51,569 bases of DNA from an uncultured Oscillospiraceae bacterium (GTDB lineage: Bacteria; Bacillota; Clostridia; Oscillospirales; Ruminococcaceae): NCBI GenBank assembly GCA_910587465.1, contig CAJUMS010000010.1, forward strand, positions 1-51,569, written 5' to 3'. Positions 26,014 to 33,266 of this stretch are shown in pieces (the stretch's first letter is position 1; each line of letters starts with the position of its first letter). Both the position numbers and the translations under genes were made by a program. The notes beneath the pieces are model-generated. The model was not told where the DNA came from and made no database searches. It saw only the letters and a list, made by a program, of their open reading frames with translations.

Positions 26014-26467
26014 TCTTTATCGCCTCCAGAATTTCCTCGACCCTGCCCTCGCTTTCGCCAGACACGCCGCCTGTCCGCGAGTAATCCGCGGGCTTTTTGT
26101 TTATAAGATAAAACTCGATCGCCGCCTGCGACGGGGCAATATTTTTCTCGACCGTTTCAACGGTTTTTATTCCGTTGACGTATTTGGTTTTGTGCTCGAC
26201 CACCGTATAGCCCGTTGCGGCGCGGTATAGAGCCTGCTCGATCTCGGCGGTGATGAGCCCGCTGTTTTCCTCCAGCATGGCATTCAGACCCTCGGCGCGG
26301 GATTTTATTTCGGCTATCCTTTTTGCCCGTTTCGCGGGATTGCTGGTGGACAAAAAAGCCTCGACCAACTGCTGAACCGCGGAGGTCGGGGCGCTGTTAT
26401 TCAATTTTTCATGCTCGGCAATTGCCGCTCCAAGGGCGGCTAAACTTTTCTTTTTTCTGCTCATCAT
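26006..26467 (-). CDS. terminase small subunit-like protein
   Basis: 153 aa. A helical N-terminus is followed by a C-terminal block (YTVVEHKTKYVNGIKTVE ... APSQAAIEFYLINKKPADY) that matches the oligomerisation/end motif of small terminases. It overlaps the large subunit gene by 8 nt. It recognises packaging sites and regulates the ATPase in related phages. GAGGTGAG lies upstream. A second possible small subunit, the gp27-like gene, is also present. Confidence 0.75.
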   Translation of the reverse strand: MMSRKKKSLAALGAAIAEHEKLNNSAPTSAVQQLVEAFLSTSNPAKRAKRIAEIKSRAEGLNAMLEENSGLITAEIEQALYRAATGYTVVEHKTKYVNGIKTVETVEKNIAPSQAAIEFYLINKKPADYSRTGGVSGESEGRVEEILEAIKNG

Positions 26468-26518
26468 CTCACCTCGATTTTTAATACCCCTTTTTAAGCG
26501 TTATACACCCTTTTTAGA

Positions 26519-26628
26519 GCGCCGTGCGCAAAGAGCAGGGGAAACTACCCTTTGAAAATCTGCCCGCCCTTAAATCGCGTTTTAGGCGCGTATTTTTTAG
26601 GGTATGACCTGCCCTTTGCGCACGGCGT
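26519..26628 (-). promoter_or_regulatory. long hairpin leader between antiterminator and terminase genes
   Basis: Arms CGCCGTGCGCAAAG (26520-26533) and CTTTGCGCACGGCG (26614-26627) pair perfectly over 14 bp. After one mismatch, GCAGG pairs with CCTGC, and TACCCT with AGGGTA further in; a small CGCG...CGCG hairpin lies in the loop. On the minus strand the structure is followed by A-rich, not T-rich, sequence, so it is not a plain terminator. It lies downstream of the NusG-like gene, in its own transcript. Confidence 0.7.
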
Positions 26629-26673
26629 TCCGTCGGGCGTTCGCGTTCATATTTTTTGCATTGCCGGAGCTGA

Positions 26674-27165
26674 TCACGGCAGTGCGGGCGGATCGTCGAA
26701 TTCCACGGAAAAAATTATTTTGTGATGTTTTCCGTATATCGTAACGTCCGCCGCGGCGCGTTTCCCGCGCCGATTGAATTTTATTATTCTGTGCTCGAAC
26801 TGCTTTACAAAGCCGCTTGTAATATGCAGCACTCCATCTGAAACATACCCGCGGGAAACGCTTATGCAGTACCCGCTATTGCATAGTCGGGTTATATATG
26901 CGTCCTCATCGGGCGGCAGGGGGCGGCTGCTCAATATACGCACCGTTCCCGTGCAGTCCATTATTTTGTGCCACGTCTCCGCAGTAAGCTCGGGGATTTC
27001 CACGAAAACATAACCTGAGAAAATCTGTCGCTCAATGTGCTGCCATTCTCCTTGCCGACGCTCCGCGCACAGCTGCCGCGGACTGTAAGCGGCGATCTCC
27101 TTTTGGCGGAGCTGCTCCAGTACCCGAAGCTCGTAACCTCCGCGAACATACACCACATATAACAT
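26674..27165 (-). CDS. NusG-like transcription antiterminator (LoaP-type)
   Basis: 163 aa. The NGN domain (about 1-95) starts LYVVYVRGGYELRVLEQLRQ and has FSGYVFVEI, the segment that meets RNA polymerase. A KOW-like C-terminal part (about 105-163) contains HITSGFVKQFEHRIIKFNRRG. Specialised NusG paralogues (LoaP, RfaH, UpxY) travel with polymerase and suppress pausing or termination in particular long operons. The gene starts by overlapping the gp27-like stop (TGATG) and is followed by the hairpin leader, both in the late operon. I read it as the phage's late-gene antiterminator. Confidence 0.88.
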   Translation of the reverse strand: MLYVVYVRGGYELRVLEQLRQKEIAAYSPRQLCAERRQGEWQHIERQIFSGYVFVEIPELTAETWHKIMDCTGTVRILSSRPLPPDEDAYITRLCNSGYCISVSRGYVSDGVLHITSGFVKQFEHRIIKFNRRGKRAAADVTIYGKHHKIIFSVEFDDPPALP

Positions 27166-27707
27166 CAGCCGTCCTCCGTCCTCTCTGAAATAAATTTCAC
27201 AAGCTGATGGTAAAGCTCGGGTGCTTCCTTTGCCATAGCGTCGAAAATTTCCTCTTTAAAGCTCTCGAAAGCCACGTTTTTGAGATTTTTGACCTTCGTG
27301 TCGTTCTCCTGCTTGTATGCTATCGCGCGGATCAGAGCCGTGCAGCGGTCTATCAGCTTCAGCGGATCGGCTTCTTTAAGCGCTTCATCGTTCAGTTCCC
27401 GCACCGCCTGCAAAACCTTATGGGAAATAAGACGCGCTATTCCCTCGGTGGTATCCAGCTGTGGATACTTCGCCATTTCCTCGGTGAGCGTCCGCATATT
27501 CTCCGATGCGAGCCGCAAGTCCTGCACCGTAGCGTTCAAACCTTTGGCGTAGTTGCAAACCGCGGTCTGGGAGAGCGTTACGTTCGCGGTGTCGCGGATA
27601 AAATCGCAGACCTCGCGGTAGGTGTAGTTGCCGAGTATCATCTGCTCCACGGCTTCTTTTATATCAGAGGGAAGCGCGTCAATTTTACTGTGCTTTCTGT
27701 TTCCCAT
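27165..27707 (-). CDS. Mu gp27-like protein (DUF3486 type)
   Basis: 180 aa. The N-terminus is a helix-turn-helix (SKIDALPSDIKEAVEQMILG, then YREVCDFIRD and SQTAVCNYAKGL). The rest is helical. In Mu-like phages this gene lies just before the terminase and is thought to be its DNA-recognition partner. Its HTH is clearly similar to the C-terminal domain of the broken antirepressor at 36779-37141. Confidence 0.8.
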   Translation of the reverse strand: MGNRKHSKIDALPSDIKEAVEQMILGNYTYREVCDFIRDTANVTLSQTAVCNYAKGLNATVQDLRLASENMRTLTEEMAKYPQLDTTEGIARLISHKVLQAVRELNDEALKEADPLKLIDRCTALIRAIAYKQENDTKVKNLKNVAFESFKEEIFDAMAKEAPELYHQLVKFISERTEDG

Positions 27708-27710
27708 GGC

Positions 27711-28043
27711 TCACCGCCTTATGCAGGGGTCGTCGATTTTGCCGTTAAGCAGCTGTATTCCCTTTGCGGTGAGCTTCGCGCCCAACTGTCCGAATTCCGC
27801 GTCGGCAAGGTCGGTGACCGCTGTCTGACTGCCGCGTATTCTCAATTTGATGTAGCCCGATTCCGTCAGATAATTAACGCAGTCGGTAACGTCGGCATAG
27901 CTTATCGTGCCTTCCAGCGCGTCCGCGACGCTCTCCAGCGGCGTGTAATCCTCACGCATTACGTTTATAGTCTGTAATACCGTTCTGTTGTTGCGGCGGA
28001 AGCTTGTACGGCGAAGCTCCTCCGCGCCTGTTTTCTGTTCCAT
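27711..28043 (-). CDS. winged-helix protein (Mu gp26-like position)
   Basis: 110 aa. It has a winged-helix pattern (QTINVMREDYTPLESVADALEG, YADVTDCVNYLTESGYIKLR, TAKGIQLLNG). Mu-like phages carry a similar ArsR-type protein here, between gp25- and gp27-like genes. Its role is not known; DNA binding is likely. GGGAGTG precedes the ATG, and the gap to the next gene is 3 nt. Confidence 0.7.
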   Translation of the reverse strand: MEQKTGAEELRRTSFRRNNRTVLQTINVMREDYTPLESVADALEGTISYADVTDCVNYLTESGYIKLRIRGSQTAVTDLADAEFGQLGAKLTAKGIQLLNGKIDDPCIRR

Positions 28044-28050
28044 TGCTCAG

Positions 28051-28359
28051 TCACTCCCTTTTTAAATCGTCGATCTTACTTTCAAGCCGCGTCATGGTGC
28101 GGATAAAATCCGCGCTGCGCACCGTGTTTTCCTTTAAAAAATCTATATTTGTTTCTATTTTTTCAATAGATTTTTTCAGCTCGTTAAGCTCGGTCTTGCT
28201 GGCGTATTTTTCGTCGGCGTGTTCTATTTTTTCCTTTATTTCGTTAAGCTCCGCGCGGCTTGCGCGGCTGTTCAACTTATCAAAGAAATATTTTAAAAAG
28301 AACACTATAACGCCCATTCCTGTTGTCATTACAATATTGAATATAATTTCAAAATCCAT
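28051..28359 (-). CDS. membrane-anchored coiled-coil protein (Mu gp25/DUF2730-like)
   Basis: 102 aa. One N-terminal transmembrane helix (about 5-25: IIFNIVMTTGMGVIVFFLKYFF) is followed by a long coiled coil with K/E/L heptads. Mu gp25-type proteins have the same layout and place. It could be a spanin-like or superinfection factor, but that is not shown. First gene after the predicted Mor-dependent promoter. Confidence 0.7.
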   Translation of the reverse strand: MDFEIIFNIVMTTGMGVIVFFLKYFFDKLNSRASRAELNEIKEKIEHADEKYASKTELNELKKSIEKIETNIDFLKENTVRSADFIRTMTRLESKIDDLKRE

Positions 28360-28392
28360 AAAATCACCTCGCTTGCGGATTATGTTTTTATC

Positions 28393-28439
28393 ATTATACC
28401 ATTAAAAATATTTTCTGTACACCAAAGAATTACGGTAAT
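28393..28439 (-). promoter_or_regulatory. predicted Mor-activated middle/late promoter
   Basis: On the minus strand a perfect -10 TATAAT (28393-28398) has only a weak -35 (TGTACA, 17-nt spacer). Upstream is a dyad AATTAC-C-GTAATT (28428-28440) centred near -48 from the expected start. Mu Mor binds a dyad at about -43 of a promoter that lacks a -35. The Mor gene lies directly upstream, separated by a terminator, so a new promoter is needed here. Confidence 0.6.
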
Positions 28440-28462
28440 TTCCAATGCCGTAAAATAGCGGC

Positions 28463-28492
28463 AAAAAAATCCCTCGGCTTATAAACCGAGGG
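28463..28492 (-). terminator. intrinsic terminator after mor
   Basis: CCCTCGG/CCGAGGG stem (28471-28492) followed on the minus strand by ATTTTTTT. It ends the early transcript right after the Mor gene and separates it from the late operon. Confidence 0.85.
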
Positions 28493-28497
28493 AGAAT

Positions 28498-28758
28498 TTA
28501 TTTTACTTTTCGCACATCGGCGAACGGTATTTCGAGGTCGTGTGCTATCTGTTCATTTCTGTCGCCGTTCTGCCGCCTGAGCCGTATTTCATACGCCAGC
28601 TCAGCTACGGGAATAAGGCTTTTGGCTTTCGGTATATACAGCCTGTCACCGCCATATTTATCAATCAGATCGCGATAATTATCTATGCCGATTATATCAA
28701 CGACCTCCTGTTGCTCCGCGTTAAGGTGGCTGAGCTTTACCAACTGTGCCAGTCCCAT
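28498..28758 (-). CDS. mor: Mor transcription activator family protein
   Basis: 86 aa from the ATG at 28758 after AAAGGGGTG. It has the Mor/C pattern: an N-terminal dimer part (VVDIIGIDNYRDLIDKYGGDRLYIPK) with the beta-turn GGDRLYIPK, then an HTH (YEIRLRRQNGDRNEQIAHDLEIPFADVRKV). In Mu, Mor turns on the middle promoter. It is the last early gene here, and no separate C gene is seen. Confidence 0.9.
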   Translation of the reverse strand: MGLAQLVKLSHLNAEQQEVVDIIGIDNYRDLIDKYGGDRLYIPKAKSLIPVAELAYEIRLRRQNGDRNEQIAHDLEIPFADVRKVK

Positions 28759-29221
28759 TTTTATCACCCCTTTTTCTTTCCTCCGATTGGATCAGACGCT
28801 TGAGCATTTCAATAATCTGTGCGCCTTGTGCGCGGGTCACCTTGTAAAAAATATCCCCGTCTGCCCGAATTTCCCTGCACGTGTATTTTGAGATAATCCC
28901 CCGAAGACGTTCGCGAACATCTACCTCTGAGGGCGATACCTCCGCGAGCTTATACGCCAGCCGGAAGCATAATTTTTTCTGCTCCTCCGTGATACCCTCG
29001 ACCTCGGAAATTTTTGGCGGGCAGACGTTCGCGCGGTAATCCTCAAGCCGCGCGATCACAAAATCCGCCTGCTTTTCCGTCAGCTCCGAGATGTGGTCTT
29101 TAAGCGAAAGCTGCTTTATCCACAAATGCAGATCGTCGTCCGCGCCTCGGGAACGGTCGAGCAGCCCGCATTTTGCTCCCAGCGCGTAAATGCGCTGTAT
29201 CTGCTTTCCCGTCGCCATCAC
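28721..29221 (-). CDS. GemA/gp16-like regulatory protein
   Basis: 166 aa, starting MMATGKQIQRIYALGAKCGLLDRS, which is the family's typical N-terminus, with LHLWIKQLSLKDHISELTEKQA and the tail end REIRADGDIFYKVTRAQGAQ. Mu gp16/GemA affects host gene expression and DNA supercoiling-related functions. It overlaps mor by 38 nt and the upstream gene by 4 nt, so all are co-expressed. Confidence 0.88.
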   Translation of the reverse strand: MMATGKQIQRIYALGAKCGLLDRSRGADDDLHLWIKQLSLKDHISELTEKQADFVIARLEDYRANVCPPKISEVEGITEEQKKLCFRLAYKLAEVSPSEVDVRERLRGIISKYTCREIRADGDIFYKVTRAQGAQIIEMLKRLIQSEERKRGDKNGTGTVGKAQPP

Positions 29222-29856
29222 GTCACCGCAATCTTAGTGGAGCTGTCCACCGAAACACCGAGATTGATATCCTGCGCCAGCTTCTCCCTGCTTATGCCCG
29301 ACATATCCGCGACACGGCAGAACGTCCGCCAGACCACCGCCTCCGCGAACATATACGCGTAATCTCCCGCGTCAGCCTCGGAAAGCCCGCCTATCTTTAT
29401 AAGATTGTCACGGTCGGTCTCGAATTTCGCGCCCTTCAGCTTTTTGGCGAGCGCTGCCTTAGCTTTCTCATCACAGGGAAGCTGCGCTATAACATCATCG
29501 GGCGAGGATTTTATGTAGCTGCCCGTGAAAATCCCAATCAACATACGCTCGATATCCTTGTCTTTGGGCTTGATTTCGGGCTTTACTACCTCAGTAAAGA
29601 TATCCTTGAAAATCTCGCCGAGCGACTGCCTGAGATAATTCGGGGCGGTTATTTCAAGGGACTGCGCCTCGGTGTAAGTTACCGCCGCCTGACTTTCGGG
29701 ATCGGAATATGTGGCGGACTTGTATTTTGTGTCTGTAACGTCCTCGCCGCCGCGCTCCAGAAAAAAGGCTTCAAGCTGCTTTTTGCGCTCGCTTAATTTT
29801 GCGATTTGAGCCTTGACCTCGCTCAGCTCGCGCACCTTTTCAACAATATCGCTCAT
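29218..29856 (-). CDS. phage early protein of unknown function
   Basis: 212 aa from the ATG overlapping the previous stop (ATGA). An N-terminal coiled coil (about 1-35, VRELSEVKAQIAKLSERKKQ) is followed by a helical domain with EIKPKDKDIERMLIGIFTG. It occupies the place of Mu Gam or a DUF3164-type protein, but I do not see a clear match to Gam. No catalytic motif. Confidence 0.7.
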   Translation of the reverse strand: MSDIVEKVRELSEVKAQIAKLSERKKQLEAFFLERGGEDVTDTKYKSATYSDPESQAAVTYTEAQSLEITAPNYLRQSLGEIFKDIFTEVVKPEIKPKDKDIERMLIGIFTGSYIKSSPDDVIAQLPCDEKAKAALAKKLKGAKFETDRDNLIKIGGLSEADAGDYAYMFAEAVVWRTFCRVADMSGISREKLAQDINLGVSVDSSTKIAVT

Positions 29857-30098
29857 GCCCCGCACACCTCCTTATGCAGCTTCTCAGCGCATTCGGGGCA
29901 AATAAAAACGTCCCCGAACCGCTTCACATCTTCCGCCCCGCCGCAGAAGCGGCAGGTGTCGACGTGGCGGGTAACGATAAGTTTACCCTCCTCGGCGGTA
30001 AGATCTAAAGCCGTTCCCGCGTCGAAATCCAACTCCGCCGCCATGTCCTTCGGGATCGTTATTCCCCTTGATTTGGACAGCTTTTTAAATCTTGTCAT
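29853..30098 (-). CDS. AbrB/SpoVT-like DNA-binding domain with C-terminal zinc ribbon
   Basis: 81 aa. Residues 1-45 are a swapped-hairpin AbrB fold (RGITIPKDMAAELDFDAGTALDL); residues 48-75 are a two-CxxC zinc ribbon (CRFCGGAEDVKRFGDVFICPECAEKL as two knuckles). AbrB domains bind DNA as dimers in transition-state or antitoxin regulators. Overlaps the next gene by 4 nt. A role in early-gene control is likely. Confidence 0.8.
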   Translation of the reverse strand: MTRFKKLSKSRGITIPKDMAAELDFDAGTALDLTAEEGKLIVTRHVDTCRFCGGAEDVKRFGDVFICPECAEKLHKEVCGA

Positions 30099-30212
30099 AC
30101 AAAAACCTCCTTGAAACGCACCTATAAAACTATTTGAACAGCCTGCTCTGCGTTTGTACGGGCTTGCAACCGTTCTCCTAAAAGAGCCGCATTAAGCGGG
30201 GCAAGCGCCCCA

Positions 30213-30530
30213 TTATTGTATTATGCACCGTGCCAGTCCGAGAATTACTTTCCCCTCCTTGCAGAATTGCGGGTTATCCAGAATATATGTGATTCTGAAC
30301 ACAGCGCACTTTCCCGAATAATATCCGTCGTCCGCAGTGCGATTGAATTCACGGTCTTTTTCGGGGGGATTTTTCCGCAGTGTGTAGGGGTCTTCCTCGG
30401 GCAGAAACTCATTGACCGCCAAGTAGTCCCCGACCTCGTAAATGCGGTCGTTCTCCCGAACCTCAAAGGGCTTGCTGCCGTCCAAAAGCAGCTTGAAATA
30501 TTCGGGGTAACATTTAACTGTGTGTATCAT
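30213..30530 (-). CDS. ASCH-like DUF3850 protein
   Basis: 105 aa from the ATG at 30530; the frame continues upstream but only inside the neighbouring gene. It has the DUF3850 start (HTVKCYPEYFKLLLDGSKPFEVREND) and the GDYLAVNEF segment. ASCH-related proteins bind RNA or modified nucleotides; the role in phages is unknown. Start overlaps the upstream stop by 17 nt. The 114-nt gap after it (30099-30212) holds only a short GGGGC/GCCCC hairpin. Confidence 0.82.
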   Translation of the reverse strand: MIHTVKCYPEYFKLLLDGSKPFEVRENDRIYEVGDYLAVNEFLPEEDPYTLRKNPPEKDREFNRTADDGYYSGKCAVFRITYILDNPQFCKEGKVILGLARCIIQ

Positions 30531-30717
30531 CTTCCGTGTGCGCCTCCTCAACAATGTCAAGTCCGTCAACGGCGTAACCGCCTCTGAATCCCTCAAGCAA
30601 TACAACCGATGTTCCGCAGCAATCCCATGGCTCGGAACATACCGTCCAGACCCTGCCTTTGTTTCTCTCACTTACATAGCACCTATCATTCATAACAACT
30701 TCATCGCCGATTTTCAT
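30514..30717 (-). CDS. 67-aa early protein, SH3-like pattern
   Basis: KIGDEVVMNDRCYVSERNKGRVWTV suggests a small beta-barrel (KOW/SH3-like) with later strands VVLLEGFRGGYAVDGLDIV. The C-terminus is acidic. It is preceded by GGTGATAAA. Function not known. Confidence 0.7.
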   Translation of the reverse strand: MKIGDEVVMNDRCYVSERNKGRVWTVCSEPWDCCGTSVVLLEGFRGGYAVDGLDIVEEAHTEDDTHS

Positions 30718-30730
30718 TTTATCACCACAT

Positions 30731-30937
30731 TTAAAGCGGACACCATTTCGGTGTTCTTTTGATCGTAAATTCCTCTGACCGCCGTGGAACGTAGCATATT
30801 AGCTTTGCTGATGCACAAGTGGATTCCGCCGCGACAGGGTGTTCACAATAATATCTGCCTCGAGAGCTTCCAGCGCCGCCGACCACACAAAATTTACAAG
30901 TTTTACATTTTAATGTCGGCTGGTTTTTTCCTGCCAT
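30731..30937 (-). CDS. 68-aa cysteine-rich zinc-binding protein
   Basis: Six cysteines including CKTCKFC near the N-terminus and later YYCEHP, STCASAKLIC and KWCPL; metal binding is likely. GAGGAGG lies in the 3' end of the DnaC-like gene, 3 nt before which that gene ends. Similar small Cys-rich proteins occur in Firmicutes phage early regions; role unknown. Confidence 0.75.
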   Translation of the reverse strand: MAGKNQPTLKCKTCKFCVVGGAGSSRGRYYCEHPVAAESTCASAKLICYVPRRSEEFTIKRTPKWCPL

Positions 30938-30939
30938 AA

Positions 30940-31776
30940 TTATTCCTCCTCTATCAATAATTTCGTCATTTCCTCAAACCCGCGCCGAGCTTCTCGCTTT
31001 CTGCGGCTGACCCCGCGGAATTCAACGGGGAAGCACCGCTCCAGAACGCGGTCATAAATCCTTGTGTACCGTGCGTCCTGCGGTTTTTTCAGAACCTCAA
31101 GCGGCAAATTTGTGGTGTAGATCGTGGGTTTGCCGCTTCTATACCGCGCGTCGACAGCCGCGTATAACCTCTCCAGTCCGTAATCCGTCGAGCGTTCCGC
31201 GCCCAGATCGTCAAGCACAAGCAGGTCAGCGTCATTTATTTGGGGCATGAGATCAGCCGAGCCTCCGTCAACCAGCGCCACAAGCGAGGTCATCACCGCC
31301 GAAAATCCGCGCTCCATAAGAGCATTGGCGATACAAGCTGCTGCGAACGTCTTTCCCGTTCCCACGCTGCCGAAAAGCAGCAGCCCTCTGTTTTCCCGCA
31401 GCATCTGCGGAAATTTTTCCGCATAGCGCTCGCATATCTTTATACTGCGGGCATTATCTTCGTTTTTTTCCGCCGTATCAAAAGTACAGCTTCTATACAC
31501 TCCCTCCATCATAGATAAGCGGCGGAGCAGCGCCGCTCTTATGTTTGACTGTTCCGCCGCGCTTTGGCGGCGCTGCTCCTCATCGGCGCGGACGGCGCAT
31601 TCGCACATGATGGGAACGATTATTTCCTCGCCGTGAAATTTTAGCCTGCGGCGCTTTGCGGTGCGGCATTTTCCGCAATACAAAATATCGTCCTCTATGT
31701 AATCTCCGTTTTGCGGCGGGTTTTTCTCCGAGATAGTTTCGGCGAAAATTTTCACCAGCGCCGCCGCGTTTTCCAT
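30940..31776 (-). CDS. DnaC/IstB-like AAA+ ATPase, helicase loader
   Basis: 278 aa from an ATG after AAGGAAGTG (a GTG 9 nt upstream is less likely). The N-terminus has a CGKC/CEC zinc-binding part. Walker A is LLFGSVGTGKT, Walker B is LLVLDDLGAE, and a sensor TTNLPLE and the arginine-finger-type RIYDRVLERC follow. It probably loads host DnaB onto the Mu-type strand-transfer intermediate, a job PriA and host DnaC do for Mu in E. coli. Confidence 0.88.
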   Translation of the reverse strand: MENAAALVKIFAETISEKNPPQNGDYIEDDILYCGKCRTAKRRRLKFHGEEIIVPIMCECAVRADEEQRRQSAAEQSNIRAALLRRLSMMEGVYRSCTFDTAEKNEDNARSIKICERYAEKFPQMLRENRGLLLFGSVGTGKTFAAACIANALMERGFSAVMTSLVALVDGGSADLMPQINDADLLVLDDLGAERSTDYGLERLYAAVDARYRSGKPTIYTTNLPLEVLKKPQDARYTRIYDRVLERCFPVEFRGVSRRKREARRGFEEMTKLLIEEE

Positions 31777-31850
31777 AACAATCACTTCCTTTATTTTTCC
31801 TCACTCTGCCTTACACGCGGACTTGTGACCGCCGTTGGTGGCATTAAGGC

Positions 31851-31874
31851 GGGCGCGGCTGCGCCCGTTTTTTT
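31851..31874 (+). terminator. plus-strand terminator inside the early region
   Basis: GGGCGC/GCGCCC stem followed by GTTTTTTT on the plus strand, in a gap of genes that are all on the minus strand. It can only act on antisense transcription. It may protect the early operon from transcripts entering the prophage from the right-end side. Confidence 0.6.
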
Positions 31875-32160
31875 AATCCGTCCCAAGAAATTCCTTTATA
31901 TCCGCCTTTGCCCGCTCATATCCCGCCGAATTTCCCTTTTGCACGCCCTTGTTATAAGCTCTCAAGCGTTCCAGCTCATTGCGCCTGCGCCCCGCGCAGT
32001 ACCCTATGATTGCCGCTATAACAATAAGCAGCAGCGCCACCGCCATAACTATTATTATCCGCGGCGCTCCCAGCGCATATAGCGAGCCGCTTATTATCAT
32101 GGTGAACATCGCGCCAGCCCCGAACAACATAAAGCACTCCAGAAAGTCCCACAGCTTCAT
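31873..32160 (-). CDS. small membrane protein with two TM helices
   Basis: 95 aa. Hydrophobic segments at about 7-30 and 33-55, then a basic/charged helical tail. Start overlaps the previous stop (ATGA). Early-expressed phage membrane proteins often act in superinfection exclusion, but nothing here shows it. Confidence 0.75.
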   Translation of the reverse strand: MKLWDFLECFMLFGAGAMFTMIISGSLYALGAPRIIIVMAVALLLIVIAAIIGYCAGRRRNELERLRAYNKGVQKGNSAGYERAKADIKEFLGTD

Positions 32161-32324
32161 TTGTACAGCTCCTTTCGTATGTCAATGATTGTTTTTTCGG
32201 TATGTCTGTCCTGTATAACCATTATTTCCGGCGTATCCTTTACAACAAGCCAATCCTCGCTGTTATGACCGTAGGCTTGCATCAGCTTTTTCTGCCTTAA
32301 TGTCGGCTTCTTTCCGTGTTTCAT
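32157..32324 (-). CDS. 55-aa conserved-type phage protein
   Basis: Starts MKHGKKPTLRQKKLMQAYGH and has NSEDWLVVKDTPE, a pattern I know from a small family frequent in Firmicutes phages (DUF6906 type, from memory). ATGA overlaps on both sides (with MuB and with the next gene). Function unknown. Often found beside replication/transposition genes. Confidence 0.8.
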   Translation of the reverse strand: MKHGKKPTLRQKKLMQAYGHNSEDWLVVKDTPEIMVIQDRHTEKTIIDIRKELYK

Positions 32325-33265
32325 GAGCGCACCGCCTTATCCGCGCCCTTAAGGTCAAGGTGCATCATTTTCGCCATCTTTACAATACCGTTGAAATCGT
32401 AATTCCCCACATCGTAGGCGTTGGAGAACAGACGAACCGCGCCGCGCACTCCCTCCGCCGTTTTTGCCACACAGTGGAGAAGCGAAAGCTCCTCGTGTCT
32501 GCCCTCAAGTATGGGGAACAGCATTTCAATATCCGAAAACTGAACGTCCATCGTGCGGAGCTGCTGCCGCTGCCACGCCCTGTTGTTCACCTGCCGGTAC
32601 TGCTCGCGGCTTCGCCCCTCTATTTTCTCGCGTATCCCGTCGTTGCCGATCAGAGCCACGCCCAGGGTCTGACCGCGCTCCGAATAATGATCCGCGAACG
32701 CGCGGAGCGTTTCAATGCTGCCGTAGGTGAGCAGCTGCGCTTCGTCCACGATTATGACCATACCGTCGTGCAGCTTTGCGGCAATGCTCATCCAAAGATC
32801 GTCGCGGCTATGGGAGAGCGGTAAGCCCATATCCATCGCCAGCAGCTTCAGCACCGCCTTGGTGGATTTTGTACAGGGATTGACGGTTATCATCACGCTG
32901 TTCAAAGGGTTGTTCGAGATATATTTTCGCAGCGCTTTGGTTTTACCTATTCCCGCGTCGCCCGTCACAAACGCGAACCCGCCCTTTATTTTCACGTTCT
33001 CCAGCGTTTTGTACACTACCTCGGAAATGGTGGTCGGCGCATAATCGACCTCAGAGTAAGTGTCCGCCGCCCGCGATTTCGTTTCAAAGTATGTATAGAG
33101 CTTTTGAAACTGCTTTTCCCTGTCGCCGTTATAGCTCTCACTGCGGAGCTGAGAAACTATGGAGGACGGCACTCCGATCTGAGCGCCCGCCTTTTTCTCC
33201 GAGCCCAGCCGCGCGGCAAGCTCCTCAAACTGCTTTATTGCTTTCTGTTGCTTTTCTGTCAGCAT
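32321..33265 (-). CDS. MuB-like transposition target-selection ATPase
   Basis: 314 aa (Mu B 312). The N-terminal part is an HTH (ARLGSEKKAGAQIGVPSSIVSQL). Walker A is GDAGIGKT (102-109) and Walker B VIIVDEA (170-176). MuB coats target DNA, delivers it to the transposase and gives target immunity. It follows the transposase gene with a 1-nt gap, as in Mu. Confidence 0.92.
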   Translation of the reverse strand: MLTEKQQKAIKQFEELAARLGSEKKAGAQIGVPSSIVSQLRSESYNGDREKQFQKLYTYFETKSRAADTYSEVDYAPTTISEVVYKTLENVKIKGGFAFVTGDAGIGKTKALRKYISNNPLNSVMITVNPCTKSTKAVLKLLAMDMGLPLSHSRDDLWMSIAAKLHDGMVIIVDEAQLLTYGSIETLRAFADHYSERGQTLGVALIGNDGIREKIEGRSREQYRQVNNRAWQRQQLRTMDVQFSDIEMLFPILEGRHEELSLLHCVAKTAEGVRGAVRLFSNAYDVGNYDFNGIVKMAKMMHLDLKGADKAVRS

Positions 33266-33266
33266 T

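Noticed and set aside
29218..29856. Mu Gam (DNA end-protecting) homologue
   Set aside because: Position and the N-terminal coiled coil fit, but the core sequence shows none of the Gam pattern I know. Reported as unknown.
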